Shown here: positions 31,574 through 40,825 of the stretch, one piece after another | Layout: each line of letters opens with the position of its first letter | Position numbering within the stretch: position 1 is the stretch's first letter | Assembly (NCBI RefSeq): GCF_001267175.1 | Contig: NZ_CP012358.1 | Location: 1,590,501 to 1,654,500, forward strand | Direction of reading: 5' to 3' | Source of the DNA: Thiopseudomonas alkaliphila | GTDB taxonomy: Bacteria; Pseudomonadota; Gammaproteobacteria; Pseudomonadales; Pseudomonadaceae | Length of the DNA: 64,000 nucleotides | Translations under genes and position numbers: made by a program | Notes under the pieces: model-generated | Database searches by the model: none | Told to the model about the DNA's origin: nothing | What the model saw: only the letters and a program-made list of their open reading frames with translations

Positions 31574-33556
31574 ATGCACCCGCCCTATGTTCGCTTTTCG
31601 TTACTTACCCTCGCAATTACCGCCAACAGCTATGCCCTCGCGGCAAGCTCAGAACCTGAAACTTTGCAACTCAAAGAAACCGTAGTTACCGCTGCGGGAT
31701 TTGAGCAACAAGTCAAAAATGCACCGGCCTCCATCAGTGTGATTAGTCAGCAAGACTTAGCTAAAAAATCTTATAAAGACGTTACTGATGCACTGAAGGA
31801 TGTACCAGGCGTAGTGGTAACTGGCGGTGGCAGTAGCAGTGATATCAGTGTCCGTGGCATGGGAGCAAAGTACACCTTAATTTTAGTCGATGGACGTCGT
31901 CAGGATTCACGTTCAACCCGTCCCAACAGTGATGGCCCAGGAATTGAGCAAGGCTGGATTCCACCGATTGAAGCCATTGAGCGTATTGAAGTGGTACGCG
32001 GCCCCATGTCATCCCTGTATGGCTCAGATGCAATGGGTGGGGTTGTTAATATCATCACCAAGAAAACCAACCAAGAGTGGCGTGGCTCGCTACGCTCTGA
32101 ATACACCGCCCAAGATACTTCGCGCTCTGGCAACTATCACCAAACCAACGCCTACCTGTCTGGCCCACTGGTTGATGGGGTACTGGGACTACAAGCCTAT
32201 GCGCAAACTTCGCGCCGAGCAGAAGACAAGTTTAGCAACGGCTACAATCAGCAAAAAAACGATAGTTTAACCACCAAACTATCTTTTACCCCTAACGAGG
32301 CCCATCAGTTTGCCCTAGAAGTGGGCAAATCAGAGCAAGAACGTAATGCTCGCCTAGGCCGCAGCGCCACCCGCTCTAACTCACAAAATGACTATGATCG
32401 AAAACACCTAGCCATTACCCACCAAGGCAACTGGGAGGGCGGAGTCGCCAATACCTATTTGCAACAAGAAAAAATTGAAAACCCCAGTCGGGATATGGAA
32501 GTAAAAAATACCTTATTAGATAACCAAACCACGTTATTTTTTGATCAAAACATCACCACACTCGGTGCGCAATACAAGTACGAAGATCTACACGACGACG
32601 GCAATCAACTGGAAATGGCCCTAGATAAAAATCGTTTAACCCGCTGGTCTTGGGCACTCTTCGCCGAAAATGAATGGCAACTCCATGAGGATTTTGCTCT
32701 GACCACTGGCCTGCGTTTAGATCGCGACCAAAATTACGGCTCACACTGGTCTCCCCGAGTCTACGGCGTCTGGAACCCTGCTTCTCTTGAACAGTGGACC
32801 TTTAAAGGTGGGGTCTCTACCGGCTACCGCTCGCCAGATTTACGCTCGGCAGTTGATAACTGGGGACAAATTACCGGCGGCGGCGGTGATCCAGCCATTA
32901 TTGTGGGTAACTCCAACTTAAAACCTGAAAAATCAGTAAGCACCGAGTTTGGTGCAGTGTGGGATAATTTAGACAATCTGAGTATTGGTGCGACGATTTT
33001 CCAAACTGACTTTAAAGACAAAATCACTGAAGAGCGACGCTGTACCGATGGTGATGGCTCAAAAGCCACTGGCGCCTGCAAAATAGGCAACACGTCTTAT
33101 AAGTTTATTAGCGATCGAATGAACGTTGATAAAGCGCAAATGCGCGGCTTAGAAGCAACCCTTGATTGGTCAATCACCTCAGACTTAGCCTTAAGCTCAA
33201 GCTATACCTTTACCCACTCGAAACAAAAAAGTGGCAAATTTAAAGGTAAACCCTTAAACAAAATGCCCAAGCATATGATTAACTCCACCCTCGACTGGAC
33301 TATGTCTGACCAACTCAATAGTTGGGCTAGAGTTAATTACCGCGGCAAAAGCTCTGAATATCAAGGCCGTACCACAATGAGTAAAGGCTCTCCTTCCTAC
33401 ACTTTTGTTGATTTTGGCGGCAACTATAAAATCAATAAAAATCTCACCTTAATGGCAGGTGTCTACAACGTCTTTAATAAGGTGGTGGACTATGAACGCT
33501 ACGATGCCGTGTTAGATGGCCGCCGTTATACCGTTGGAGCTACTCTTTCGTTCTAA
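31574..33556 (+). CDS. TonB-dependent outer membrane receptor (catecholate type)
   Basis: A 660-residue outer membrane receptor for iron-siderophore uptake. After a signal peptide (to about residue 24, ALA-AS), a TonB box lies near LQLKETVVTAAG. The plug domain shows SISVISQQDLAKKSYKDVTD, DISVRGMGAKYTLILVDGRR and IERIEVVRGPMSSLYGSDAMGG, followed by a 22-strand barrel ending in the C-terminal Phe (VGATLSF). Length and plug sequences are closest to the CirA/FepA/IrgA group. The Fur box upstream implies iron-repressed expression, and the siderophore ABC importer at 9.8-13.6 kb could be its inner-membrane partner. Confidence 0.92.
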   Translation: MHPPYVRFSLLTLAITANSYALAASSEPETLQLKETVVTAAGFEQQVKNAPASISVISQQDLAKKSYKDVTDALKDVPGVVVTGGGSSSDISVRGMGAKYTLILVDGRRQDSRSTRPNSDGPGIEQGWIPPIEAIERIEVVRGPMSSLYGSDAMGGVVNIITKKTNQEWRGSLRSEYTAQDTSRSGNYHQTNAYLSGPLVDGVLGLQAYAQTSRRAEDKFSNGYNQQKNDSLTTKLSFTPNEAHQFALEVGKSEQERNARLGRSATRSNSQNDYDRKHLAITHQGNWEGGVANTYLQQEKIENPSRDMEVKNTLLDNQTTLFFDQNITTLGAQYKYEDLHDDGNQLEMALDKNRLTRWSWALFAENEWQLHEDFALTTGLRLDRDQNYGSHWSPRVYGVWNPASLEQWTFKGGVSTGYRSPDLRSAVDNWGQITGGGGDPAIIVGNSNLKPEKSVSTEFGAVWDNLDNLSIGATIFQTDFKDKITEERRCTDGDGSKATGACKIGNTSYKFISDRMNVDKAQMRGLEATLDWSITSDLALSSSYTFTHSKQKSGKFKGKPLNKMPKHMINSTLDWTMSDQLNSWARVNYRGKSSEYQGRTTMSKGSPSYTFVDFGGNYKINKNLTLMAGVYNVFNKVVDYERYDAVLDGRRYTVGATLSF

Positions 33557-33579
33557 GCCTTGAATAAAAACCTTAAAAC

Positions 33580-33601
33580 TGGCCCTGTTAACTCAGGGCC
33601 A
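33580..33601. terminator. Hairpin after the TonB receptor
   Basis: TGGCCCTG-TTAACT-CAGGGCCA is a perfect 8-bp stem between two convergent genes. T residues on the plus side are few (ATTAC), and on the minus side it is followed by GTTTTAAGG. Confidence 0.65.
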
Positions 33602-33624
33602 TTACACAGGAGACAACTTGCAGC

Positions 33625-34533
33625 TTAATGCTCATACTCAATAAAGCTTAAAAAGCGTTCCAATACTGAATTTGCTCGCCTACCTTGACGAGTAACTACC
33701 GCTAATGGCGTACTAAAATGCTTAGAACCTACATCTAATGCAGTTAAATCACCCCGCGCCACCCATTGCGAGGCGTAGTGGTCTGGCAAAAAACCAATAT
33801 AAGTGCCAGTTAAGATTAAAAAAGCAATACCTTCACGATCAGTTGCAGTCGCAGTACAGGTAAGCATTTTATGCATAGCAATCGCATGCTCAGTCATTGG
33901 GTAACGTGGTACGACTGCATCAGCTTCTAGCAAATCCTTTTTAGTAATCTGTTTTTTGTGCGCCAGAGGGTGGTCTTTACTGCAGTACAGACTGGACTTT
34001 TCCTCATACAACTCATTGTATTCTAGCCCAGACAAAGTCGTGGTCCATGGAATCACTCCCACATGTAAGCGCCCATCAAACAGGCCTTTAGCAATTGCGC
34101 CGGGTGTACTCATGCTGACATTAATTTTAACTCCATCACTTTGCTCCTGCAGCTGGCTCAATGCTTTACTGATGATCATTTGAGGCTGAGTGACTAAGTT
34201 ATTCACCATTCCAATATTCAGCTCACCTTTCAATTTTTTATTCAGCTGATTAATTTCAGAGCGAAAATCCTCAATTGAAGACAATAATGAACGCGTAGCT
34301 AATAACACCTCTGCCCCCTCATCCGTAAGGGCAAAACCGCTTCTCCCTCTTTGGCACAGCCGCAAGCCTAAACGCTTTTCTAAATCACTCATGTGTTGAC
34401 TAATAGCTGACTTAGTAATGCCTAACGCACTTTCAGCAGCAGAAAATCCACCACTTTCTACAACCACCTTAAAGACACGCAGTAATCGCAGCTCAAAATC
34501 CGATACCTGATTAAGTACTTTTATTGTTTTCAT
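33625..34533 (-). CDS. LysR-family transcriptional regulator
   Basis: A 302-residue LysR regulator with the N-terminal helix-turn-helix ESALGITKSAISQHMSDLEKRLG and a periplasmic-binding-like effector domain (ELNIGMVNN... GLFDGRLHVGVIPW). It is divergent from dadA with 265 bp between, so it probably controls the dadA-ridA-alr operon. In Pseudomonas aeruginosa the comparable dad operon is run by an Lrp-type protein, so the regulator class differs here. Confidence 0.88.
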   Translation of the reverse strand: MKTIKVLNQVSDFELRLLRVFKVVVESGGFSAAESALGITKSAISQHMSDLEKRLGLRLCQRGRSGFALTDEGAEVLLATRSLLSSIEDFRSEINQLNKKLKGELNIGMVNNLVTQPQMIISKALSQLQEQSDGVKINVSMSTPGAIAKGLFDGRLHVGVIPWTTTLSGLEYNELYEEKSSLYCSKDHPLAHKKQITKKDLLEADAVVPRYPMTEHAIAMHKMLTCTATATDREGIAFLILTGTYIGFLPDHYASQWVARGDLTALDVGSKHFSTPLAVVTRQGRRANSVLERFLSFIEYEH

Positions 34534-34798
34534 TGTTTAGCCTTAACAAAACTATTGGTTAGTAAATCAGTATTTAACTCAACATTGATTCTGGGGCAAC
34601 CTATCCTTTATACGGCTTTATGCACGCCTCCTACTGTGGAGGGATAGCTGATAACAATAAATCAACCGTTCAGAGCAACCATTTTTAACTCTACAGCCCA
34701 TGGTTCTGCTTAAGCTACCTGAACTAAGTAACTAATATTCACGGTAACTGCCGTCTCAACAGCTGAGTTACGCTTAACACTATCTGGAGATCAAGCAA

Positions 34799-36058
34799 AT
34801 GAAAATTCTGGTTCTTGGGGGAGGTGTCGCAGGTGTTTCAACTGCTTGGTATCTAGCCAAAACAGGGCATGAAGTCACTGTCATCGAACGTAATTCCTCA
34901 GTTGCCGATGAAGCAAGCTTTGGCAATGCTGGCATGCTGTCTTATGGCTATACCAACCCTTGGGCAGCACCTGGCATTCCACTTAAAGCCGTGAAATGGA
35001 TGATGCAGGATTTAGCACCTATCTTAGTGAGCAGCAGCGCATTTAATCTGCGCACTGCCGCTTGGTTTTATCAAATGCTAGGCCAATGCACAGAGGCAGC
35101 CTATAGTCTTAATAAACGCCGCATGTTGAGAATTTCCGAATATAGCCGCCTCTGCTTAAATCAACTTACTGCCGACTTACAGCTAGATTTCGACCACCGT
35201 AATCAAGGCACTATCGAATTATTTCGCAGCCAAGAAAAGATGGATTCCATCGCCCCAGATTTGCGCTCATTAGAGGAGTGCGGTGTCGAGCATGAAGTAA
35301 TTAGTCACGCTGAGTGCATTCAGCATGAACCTGCTCTAGCCAATGTCAGTGAAAAGTTTATTGGCGGCTTACGTTTCCCGATGGATGCCACCGGTGATTG
35401 CAAAAAGTTCACTGAAGCGCTTGCCCGGCACTGTACGGAAGCGGGGGTTGTGTTTGAACTAAATACTGACATTTTGTCTCTTGAGACTTCAGGACACAAA
35501 ATCACAGGCGTACACACTTCAAAAGGTCTGTTTACCGCAGATAACTATGTGGTTTGTCTTGGCAGTTATTCACCACTCCTAGTGAATGCTTTGGGCTTTA
35601 AACTACCGGTTTATCCAATTAAGGGTTACTCACTGACCTTGCCGATATTAGATGAAACTAAAGCACCGCAATCCACTGTAATGGATGAAGACTACAAAGT
35701 AGCTGTTACCCGGTTTGATGATCGGATTCGCGTGGGAGGCACTGCAGAAATTGCCGATTTTGATCTCACATTACAGGAGAAGCGCCGTAAACCAGCTGAA
35801 TTTGTGGTGAATGATTTGTTCCCTGGCGCAGGCGATTTAGCAAATGCCACTTTCTGGTGCGGTTTGCGCCCCATGACTCCTGATAGCGTGCCTGTAATCG
35901 GTGAAACTCCAATTAATAATCTGTTTATGAACACTGGCCATGGCACCTTAGGTTGGACGATGTCCCAAGGTTCTGCACGTTTAGTAGCCGACCTGATAAA
36001 CCAACAAGCGCCCGAAATTGATAACGAAGGATTATCGATTTATCGCTATATAAAATAA
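34799..36058 (+). CDS. dadA: D-amino acid dehydrogenase
   Basis: Membrane-associated flavoenzyme that oxidises D-alanine and other D-amino acids to 2-oxo acids and ammonia and feeds electrons to the respiratory chain. The 419 residues start MKILVLGGGVAGVSTAWYLA (FAD GxGxxG). Other marks are SFGNAGMLSYGYTNPWAAPG, YPIKGYSLTLP and the C-terminal GLRPMTPDSVPVIG and NTGHGTLGWTMSQGS, all standard for DadA. It is the first gene of a run with ridA and alanine racemase. An in-frame GAGAT site precedes the ATG. Confidence 0.93.
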   Translation: MKILVLGGGVAGVSTAWYLAKTGHEVTVIERNSSVADEASFGNAGMLSYGYTNPWAAPGIPLKAVKWMMQDLAPILVSSSAFNLRTAAWFYQMLGQCTEAAYSLNKRRMLRISEYSRLCLNQLTADLQLDFDHRNQGTIELFRSQEKMDSIAPDLRSLEECGVEHEVISHAECIQHEPALANVSEKFIGGLRFPMDATGDCKKFTEALARHCTEAGVVFELNTDILSLETSGHKITGVHTSKGLFTADNYVVCLGSYSPLLVNALGFKLPVYPIKGYSLTLPILDETKAPQSTVMDEDYKVAVTRFDDRIRVGGTAEIADFDLTLQEKRRKPAEFVVNDLFPGAGDLANATFWCGLRPMTPDSVPVIGETPINNLFMNTGHGTLGWTMSQGSARLVADLINQQAPEIDNEGLSIYRYIK

Positions 36059-36084
36059 CTCTAATAATTTTTAAGGCTTCGCGT

Positions 36085-36471
36085 ATGTCACTTAATATCA
36101 TCCATTCAGATCAAGCACCTACAGCTATTGGCCCTTACTCACAAGCTATAAAAGTAGGGCAGTTGGTCTATTTGTCAGGGCAAACTCCACTCAACCCTAT
36201 CACTATGCAAATGGTGACCGATTCATTTACTGCCCAAGCTATTCAAGTGTTTGAAAACGTCAAAGCAGTAACAGAAGCTGCAGGCGGCACACTCAGTCAA
36301 ATCGCAAACTTAACGGTTTTACTCAGTGACACTGCACATATGTCATCCCTAAACCAAGTGATGGATGAGTATTTTACAGCACCATTTCCAACTCGTGCAG
36401 CCTACGCAGTTAAAGCCCTACCAATGAATGCCGACATCGAAGTAATTGCTGTATTGGCACTGGATAAGTGA
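36085..36471 (+). CDS. ridA: RidA family enamine/imine deaminase
   Basis: A 128-residue trimeric protein that hydrolyses reactive 2-enamine/imine intermediates. Family sequences are APTAIGPYSQAIKVGQLVYLSGQTP and the C-terminal FPTRAAYAVKALPMNADIEV containing the key Arg. It lies between dadA and alr, 26 bp after the former and 9 bp before the latter. That fits removal of imines made by the flavoenzyme or leaked from the PLP enzyme. Confidence 0.92.
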   Translation: MSLNIIHSDQAPTAIGPYSQAIKVGQLVYLSGQTPLNPITMQMVTDSFTAQAIQVFENVKAVTEAAGGTLSQIANLTVLLSDTAHMSSLNQVMDEYFTAPFPTRAAYAVKALPMNADIEVIAVLALDK

Positions 36472-36480
36472 GTACAATTT

Positions 36481-37566
36481 ATGGCACGCCCTGCTATTGC
36501 TGAAATTAATTTAAACCATATTCAAGCCAATTTTGCACTGGCCTCCTCACTGGCTCCACAAGATCAAACGGTAGCTGTTATCAAAGCTGATGCCTATGGC
36601 CATGGGGCGATTGCAGTCGCTAAAGCGCTAGCTGATCAAGCGCCTATGTTTGCCGTGGCATGCATTGAAGAAGCATTAGAACTAAGAGCGGGGGGAATTA
36701 CTCACCCTATCTTATTACTAGAGGGCTTTTTTGATTCCTGTGAGCTAGAAACAATAGCTAACCAAGGCTTTTCTACAGCCATCCATTGCTTGGAACAAGT
36801 TCAAGCATTAGCTAAGAGCCGCCTTGCTACTCCGTTAGAGGTATGGCTAAAAATTGATACAGGTATGCACCGCTTGGGCTTTTCTCCCCAGCAAGCGCTT
36901 GTTGCCTACCAGCAACTCGTATCCCTGCCGCAGGTTAAAAAAGTAGTAGTAATGTCACACTTTGCTAATGCTGATAATCATTTGGCCGAGTCTGTCACAG
37001 TGATAGATCAATTTGCGGCTTTACCCGCTGAACTATTACAGCCAGAGATTGAACTTAGCCTCGCCAACTCAGCAGGTATTTTAGCCCACGCAAACACCCG
37101 CAAAAACTGGCAACGCTCAGGCATTATGCTGTACGGTGCTTCGCCACTTAGTCAAGAAACCCCAGAGAGTGTGCAGCTGCAAGCTGCCATGACGTTAAAA
37201 AGCCAAATCATTGCAACGCGCTGGATTGAAGTAGGTGAGCAAGTGGGATATGGCGGGCGCTTTACTGCTAATCAGCGCACCAAAGTGGGCACAGTTGCCA
37301 TGGGCTATGCTGATGGCTATCCGCGCCATGCGGCAACAGGCACCCCAGTATTGGTCAATGGCCAGCGTTCACAGATCATCGGACGGGTTTCAATGGACAT
37401 GCTTACGATTGATCTAACTGACATAACTGATGCAGAAATAGGCAGCAAGGTGATCTTATGGGGCGAAGGCTTACCGGCTAACGAAGTCGCCACACACTGC
37501 AATACCATAGCTTACGATTTATTTACCGGTGTCAGCCGTAGAGTGCCACGACTCTACAAAAACTAA
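36481..37566 (+). CDS. alr: Alanine racemase (catabolic type)
   Basis: PLP enzyme that interconverts L- and D-alanine, 361 residues. The PLP lysine is Lys35 in VIKADAYGHG and the catalytic tyrosine is Tyr257 in VGYGGRFT. Also present are KIDTGMHRLGF and the C-terminal GRVSMDMLTIDLT. The ATG is 9 bp after ridA. Together with DadA it turns L-alanine into pyruvate, the arrangement of dadAX in Pseudomonas, so dadX would be an equally good name. Confidence 0.93.
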   Translation: MARPAIAEINLNHIQANFALASSLAPQDQTVAVIKADAYGHGAIAVAKALADQAPMFAVACIEEALELRAGGITHPILLLEGFFDSCELETIANQGFSTAIHCLEQVQALAKSRLATPLEVWLKIDTGMHRLGFSPQQALVAYQQLVSLPQVKKVVVMSHFANADNHLAESVTVIDQFAALPAELLQPEIELSLANSAGILAHANTRKNWQRSGIMLYGASPLSQETPESVQLQAAMTLKSQIIATRWIEVGEQVGYGGRFTANQRTKVGTVAMGYADGYPRHAATGTPVLVNGQRSQIIGRVSMDMLTIDLTDITDAEIGSKVILWGEGLPANEVATHCNTIAYDLFTGVSRRVPRLYKN

Positions 37567-37847
37567 GAGCGGCTATTCGCTGTTCTTACCATCGGTTGTG
37601 GATACTTAGTTATCTGCAATCGATGGTTTTATGTCTTATTTAAACTGCTTTCGTAGTTGTATTCTGCCTATATTCCTACACGCACCTCATCGCGATGCTA
37701 TGTAATTTGCGTCTTGCTCGCCCATGGACAGCAGTAACTCAATAGTTAAGAAAACCCTTACCTATAGATAACAACAGATGTATTTAACTTAACTTTCAAT
37801 CTGTTAAAAATACCTTCGCTAACAATAAATATTAATAGAGGTGCCCT
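37567..37847. other. Gap between alr and bauA
   Basis: In these 281 bp I see no gene. CATCGGTTG (37591) and CAATCGATG (37618) form a loose inverted repeat after alr, possibly a weak terminator. The AT-rich sequence before 37848 and AGAGGTG 7 bases before the ATG suggest a separate promoter for the aminotransferase. Confidence 0.5.
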
Positions 37848-39209
37848 ATGTCTGTATTTACTCCACTGTCTGTATTAGATCCCAGCAAAACAGCTGGACT
37901 CAGCCCAGAGCAGCTTGACGCATTCTGGATGCCTTATACCGCCAACCGTCAGTTTAAAGCTGACCCTCGTATGATTGTGGGCGCAGATGGCGCTTACTAT
38001 ACAAGTGCTGATGGACGTAAAATTTTTGATGGTCTATCCGGTATGTGGACCTGTGGTGCCGGTCATAATCGCCCAGAAATTACTGAGGCCGTAACCAAAC
38101 AGTTACGCCAACTCGACTATGCCCCAGCCTTTCAACACGGGCACCCTAAAGCTTTTGAACTCGCTCACCGCATCCGTGAGCTGATGCCAAACGATTTAGA
38201 TTATGTATTTTTTACTGGCTCCGGCTCCGAAAGTGCTGATACCTCCTTAAAAATTGCTCGCGCTTACTGGCGTAAAAAAGGCTTGCCCTCTAAAACTAAG
38301 CTAATTGGCCGTGCCAAAAGTTATCATGGTGTTAACTTTGGTGGCTTAAGTGTTGGTGGAATTGGCGGTAACCGTGCAATCTTTGGTTTAGGAGTTGACG
38401 CTGACCATTTGCGTCACACGCTCTTACCAGAAAATCAGTTTACTCGTGGTATGCCGGAAAAAGGTGTGGAGTGTGCTGAAGATTTATTAGAGCTAATTGC
38501 TTTACATGATGCCTCAAACATTGCCGCAGTTATTATTGAGCCCATGGCAGGCTCAGCCGGTGTATTGCCTCCCCCGGTAGGCTACTTAAAACGTTTACGC
38601 GAGATTTGTGATCAACACAATATTTTGCTGATTTTTGATGAAGTAATTACTGCTTTTGGCCGAGTTGGCTCTATGACTGCTGCCGAAGAGTTTGGCGTTG
38701 TGCCTGACATGATGAACGTTGCTAAGCAGCTAACCAACGGCGCTATTCCTATGGGTGCGGTCATTTCAAGCGCAGAAATTTATCAAACACTTATGGATCA
38801 AGGTGGCCCTAAATACATGGTCGAAATACCCCATGGTTACACCTACTCTGGGCATCCCGTCGCCTGCGCCGCTGCCTTAGCATCATTAGATATTTTAGAA
38901 AATGACCAGCTTATTCAGCGCTCAAAAGCCATGAGCCCTATTTTTGAGAATGCCTTACATAGCTTAAAGGGCACGCGCTACATCAGTGATATTCGTAACT
39001 ACGGTTTAGCTGGAGCATTGCAAATTGAAAGCTACCCAGGAGAGCCCGCTCGTCGTCCCCATGAAATTGCCATGAAATGCTGGGAGAAAGGTTTCTACGT
39101 GCGTTATGGCGGTGACACCATCCAGCTTGGTTTGCCATTTACCGTTGAAGCAGAGGAAATTGATCGCGTTATCAATGCGATTGCTGACTCCATCAACGAA
39201 CTTGATTAA
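37848..39209 (+). CDS. bauA: Beta-alanine:pyruvate (omega-amino acid) aminotransferase
   Basis: Class III PLP aminotransferase of 453 residues. The PLP lysine is Lys293 in NVAKQLTNGAIPMGAV, the cofactor Asp is in LLIFDEVITAFGR, and other marks are WMPYTANRQF, FFTGSGSESADTSLKIARAYWR and HGYTYSGHPVACAAAL. The sequence follows the Pseudomonas omega-amino acid:pyruvate aminotransferase along its whole length, and the next gene is a malonate-semialdehyde dehydrogenase, the bauA-bauC pair. Taurine:pyruvate aminotransferase belongs to the same class, and taurine resembles beta-alanine, so activity on taurine is possible. Confidence 0.87.
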   Translation: MSVFTPLSVLDPSKTAGLSPEQLDAFWMPYTANRQFKADPRMIVGADGAYYTSADGRKIFDGLSGMWTCGAGHNRPEITEAVTKQLRQLDYAPAFQHGHPKAFELAHRIRELMPNDLDYVFFTGSGSESADTSLKIARAYWRKKGLPSKTKLIGRAKSYHGVNFGGLSVGGIGGNRAIFGLGVDADHLRHTLLPENQFTRGMPEKGVECAEDLLELIALHDASNIAAVIIEPMAGSAGVLPPPVGYLKRLREICDQHNILLIFDEVITAFGRVGSMTAAEEFGVVPDMMNVAKQLTNGAIPMGAVISSAEIYQTLMDQGGPKYMVEIPHGYTYSGHPVACAAALASLDILENDQLIQRSKAMSPIFENALHSLKGTRYISDIRNYGLAGALQIESYPGEPARRPHEIAMKCWEKGFYVRYGGDTIQLGLPFTVEAEEIDRVINAIADSINELD

Positions 39210-39251
39210 TTACCTAACGATAACCATAACAATAAAATTAAGAGGCGTAAC

Positions 39252-40742
39252 ATGACTACTATTGGGCATTTAATTAATGGCGTGATGATAGAAGATCACG
39301 CTCGGACCCAGGACGTTTATAACCCTTCCACAGGGCAAGTAAGTAAGCAAGTTGCACTGGCAAGTAAAGATACAGTTGAGCAAGCAATTGCGGCAGCAGC
39401 AGCAGCTTTCCCAGCTTGGCGCAATACTCCACCTTTAAAGCGAGCCCGTGTCATGTTTCGCTTTAAAGAATTACTTGAGCAAAATGCTGAGAAAATTACT
39501 GCCCTAATTGGCGAAGAGCATGGAAAAATTTCCCATGATGCAATGGGCGAATTACAACGTGGGATTGAAAACGTCGAATATGCCTGCGGTGTACCTGAAT
39601 TACTTAAAGGTGAACATAGCCGTAACGTAGGGCCTGATGTTGACTCGTGGAGCGAGTTTCAACCTTTGGGCGTAGTGGCAGGCATTACTCCTTTCAACTT
39701 CCCGGCCATGGTTCCTTTATGGATGTTTCCCATGGCCATCGCCTGCGGCAACTGCTTTGTGTTAAAACCGTCTGAGCGTAATCCAACCTCAGCTCTTTTT
39801 ATCGCTCAGTTATTACATGAAGCTGGCCTACCTGAAGGCGTACTAAACGTGGTCAACGGGGATAAAGAAGCTGTTGATACACTATTAGAAGATAAACGGG
39901 TCCAAGCGGTAAGCTTTGTTGGCTCAACACCTATTGCTGAGTACATCTACAAAACCGCAAGTGCGAATGGCAAGCGCTGCCAAGCATTAGGGGGCGCTAA
40001 AAACCACGCCATTATCATGCCCGATGCTGACATGGACAATGCAGTGAACCATTTATTGGGTGCCGCTTTTGGCTCTTCAGGTGAGCGCTGCATGGCCTTA
40101 TCTGTCGCAGTTGCAGTTGGGCAAGAAACGGCAGATACATTAGTTGCTAAAATGCAGCAAGCTATGCAGCCACTCAAAGTCGGTGCTTACTCAGACAGTA
40201 GCAATGATTTTGGACCGCTGATCACTAAAGCTCATCAACAAAAAGTAATTGGCTACATTGATAGCGCTGAGCAACAAGGCGCCACCATCGTAGTTGATGG
40301 ACGTCAGCCAAAGGTAGCAGGCTATGAAAATGGCTTCTTTGTTGGCGGTACCCTAATCGACAACGTCACGCCAGACATGACCAGTTATCAAGAAGAAATC
40401 TTTGGCCCAGTATTGCAAGTTGTGCGTGTCAACAGCATGCAAGAAGCTATGCAGCTGATCAATGATCATGAATACGGCAATGGAACCTGTATCTTTACCC
40501 GTGATGGTGAGGCTGCTCGTTACTTCTCGGATAACATTCAAGTGGGTATGGTTGGCATTAACGTGCCACTGCCAGTACCGGTTGCCTATCATAGTTTCGG
40601 AGGGTGGAAGCGCTCGTTATTTGGTGATTTATCGGCATATGGTCCTGATTCTGTACGTTTCTACACTCGCCGTAAAACCATTACCCAACGCTGGCCTTCA
40701 GCGAGCGTACGCGAAGGGGCGCAGTTCGCCTTTCCTTCTTAA
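39252..40742 (+). CDS. bauC: CoA-acylating (methyl)malonate-semialdehyde dehydrogenase
   Basis: Aldehyde dehydrogenase of the MmsA/IolA type, 496 residues, which turns malonate semialdehyde to acetyl-CoA and CO2 with NAD+ and CoA. The nucleophile is Cys280 in SSGERCMALS. Family-specific sequences are VAGITPFNFPAMVPLWMFP, GGAKNHAIIMPDAD and the C-terminal NVPLPVPVAYHSFGGWKRS. It follows the aminotransferase by 42 bp and is followed by a strong terminator, so bauA-bauC form one unit. Its usual synonym is mmsA. Confidence 0.92.
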   Translation: MTTIGHLINGVMIEDHARTQDVYNPSTGQVSKQVALASKDTVEQAIAAAAAAFPAWRNTPPLKRARVMFRFKELLEQNAEKITALIGEEHGKISHDAMGELQRGIENVEYACGVPELLKGEHSRNVGPDVDSWSEFQPLGVVAGITPFNFPAMVPLWMFPMAIACGNCFVLKPSERNPTSALFIAQLLHEAGLPEGVLNVVNGDKEAVDTLLEDKRVQAVSFVGSTPIAEYIYKTASANGKRCQALGGAKNHAIIMPDADMDNAVNHLLGAAFGSSGERCMALSVAVAVGQETADTLVAKMQQAMQPLKVGAYSDSSNDFGPLITKAHQQKVIGYIDSAEQQGATIVVDGRQPKVAGYENGFFVGGTLIDNVTPDMTSYQEEIFGPVLQVVRVNSMQEAMQLINDHEYGNGTCIFTRDGEAARYFSDNIQVGMVGINVPLPVPVAYHSFGGWKRSLFGDLSAYGPDSVRFYTRRKTITQRWPSASVREGAQFAFPS

Positions 40743-40787
40743 TTACGCCTTCAACTCCTCAGTTTGATTACTAAGGAGCTTTCCAAC

Positions 40788-40825
40788 ACTCAGGCGCAGC
40801 ATTCAGCTGCGCCTGAGTCGTTTTA
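40788..40825 (+). terminator. Intrinsic terminator after bauC
   Basis: ACTCAGGCGCAGC-ATTCA-GCTGCGCCTGAGT is a perfect 13-bp stem followed by CGTTTTAG, 46 bp after the bauC stop. Confidence 0.9.

Noticed and set aside
37848..39209. Calling the aminotransferase Tpa (taurine:pyruvate aminotransferase)
   Set aside because: The adjacent malonate-semialdehyde dehydrogenase and the close likeness to the Pseudomonas beta-alanine enzyme favour bauA, and TauXY already supplies the taurine-oxidising step.
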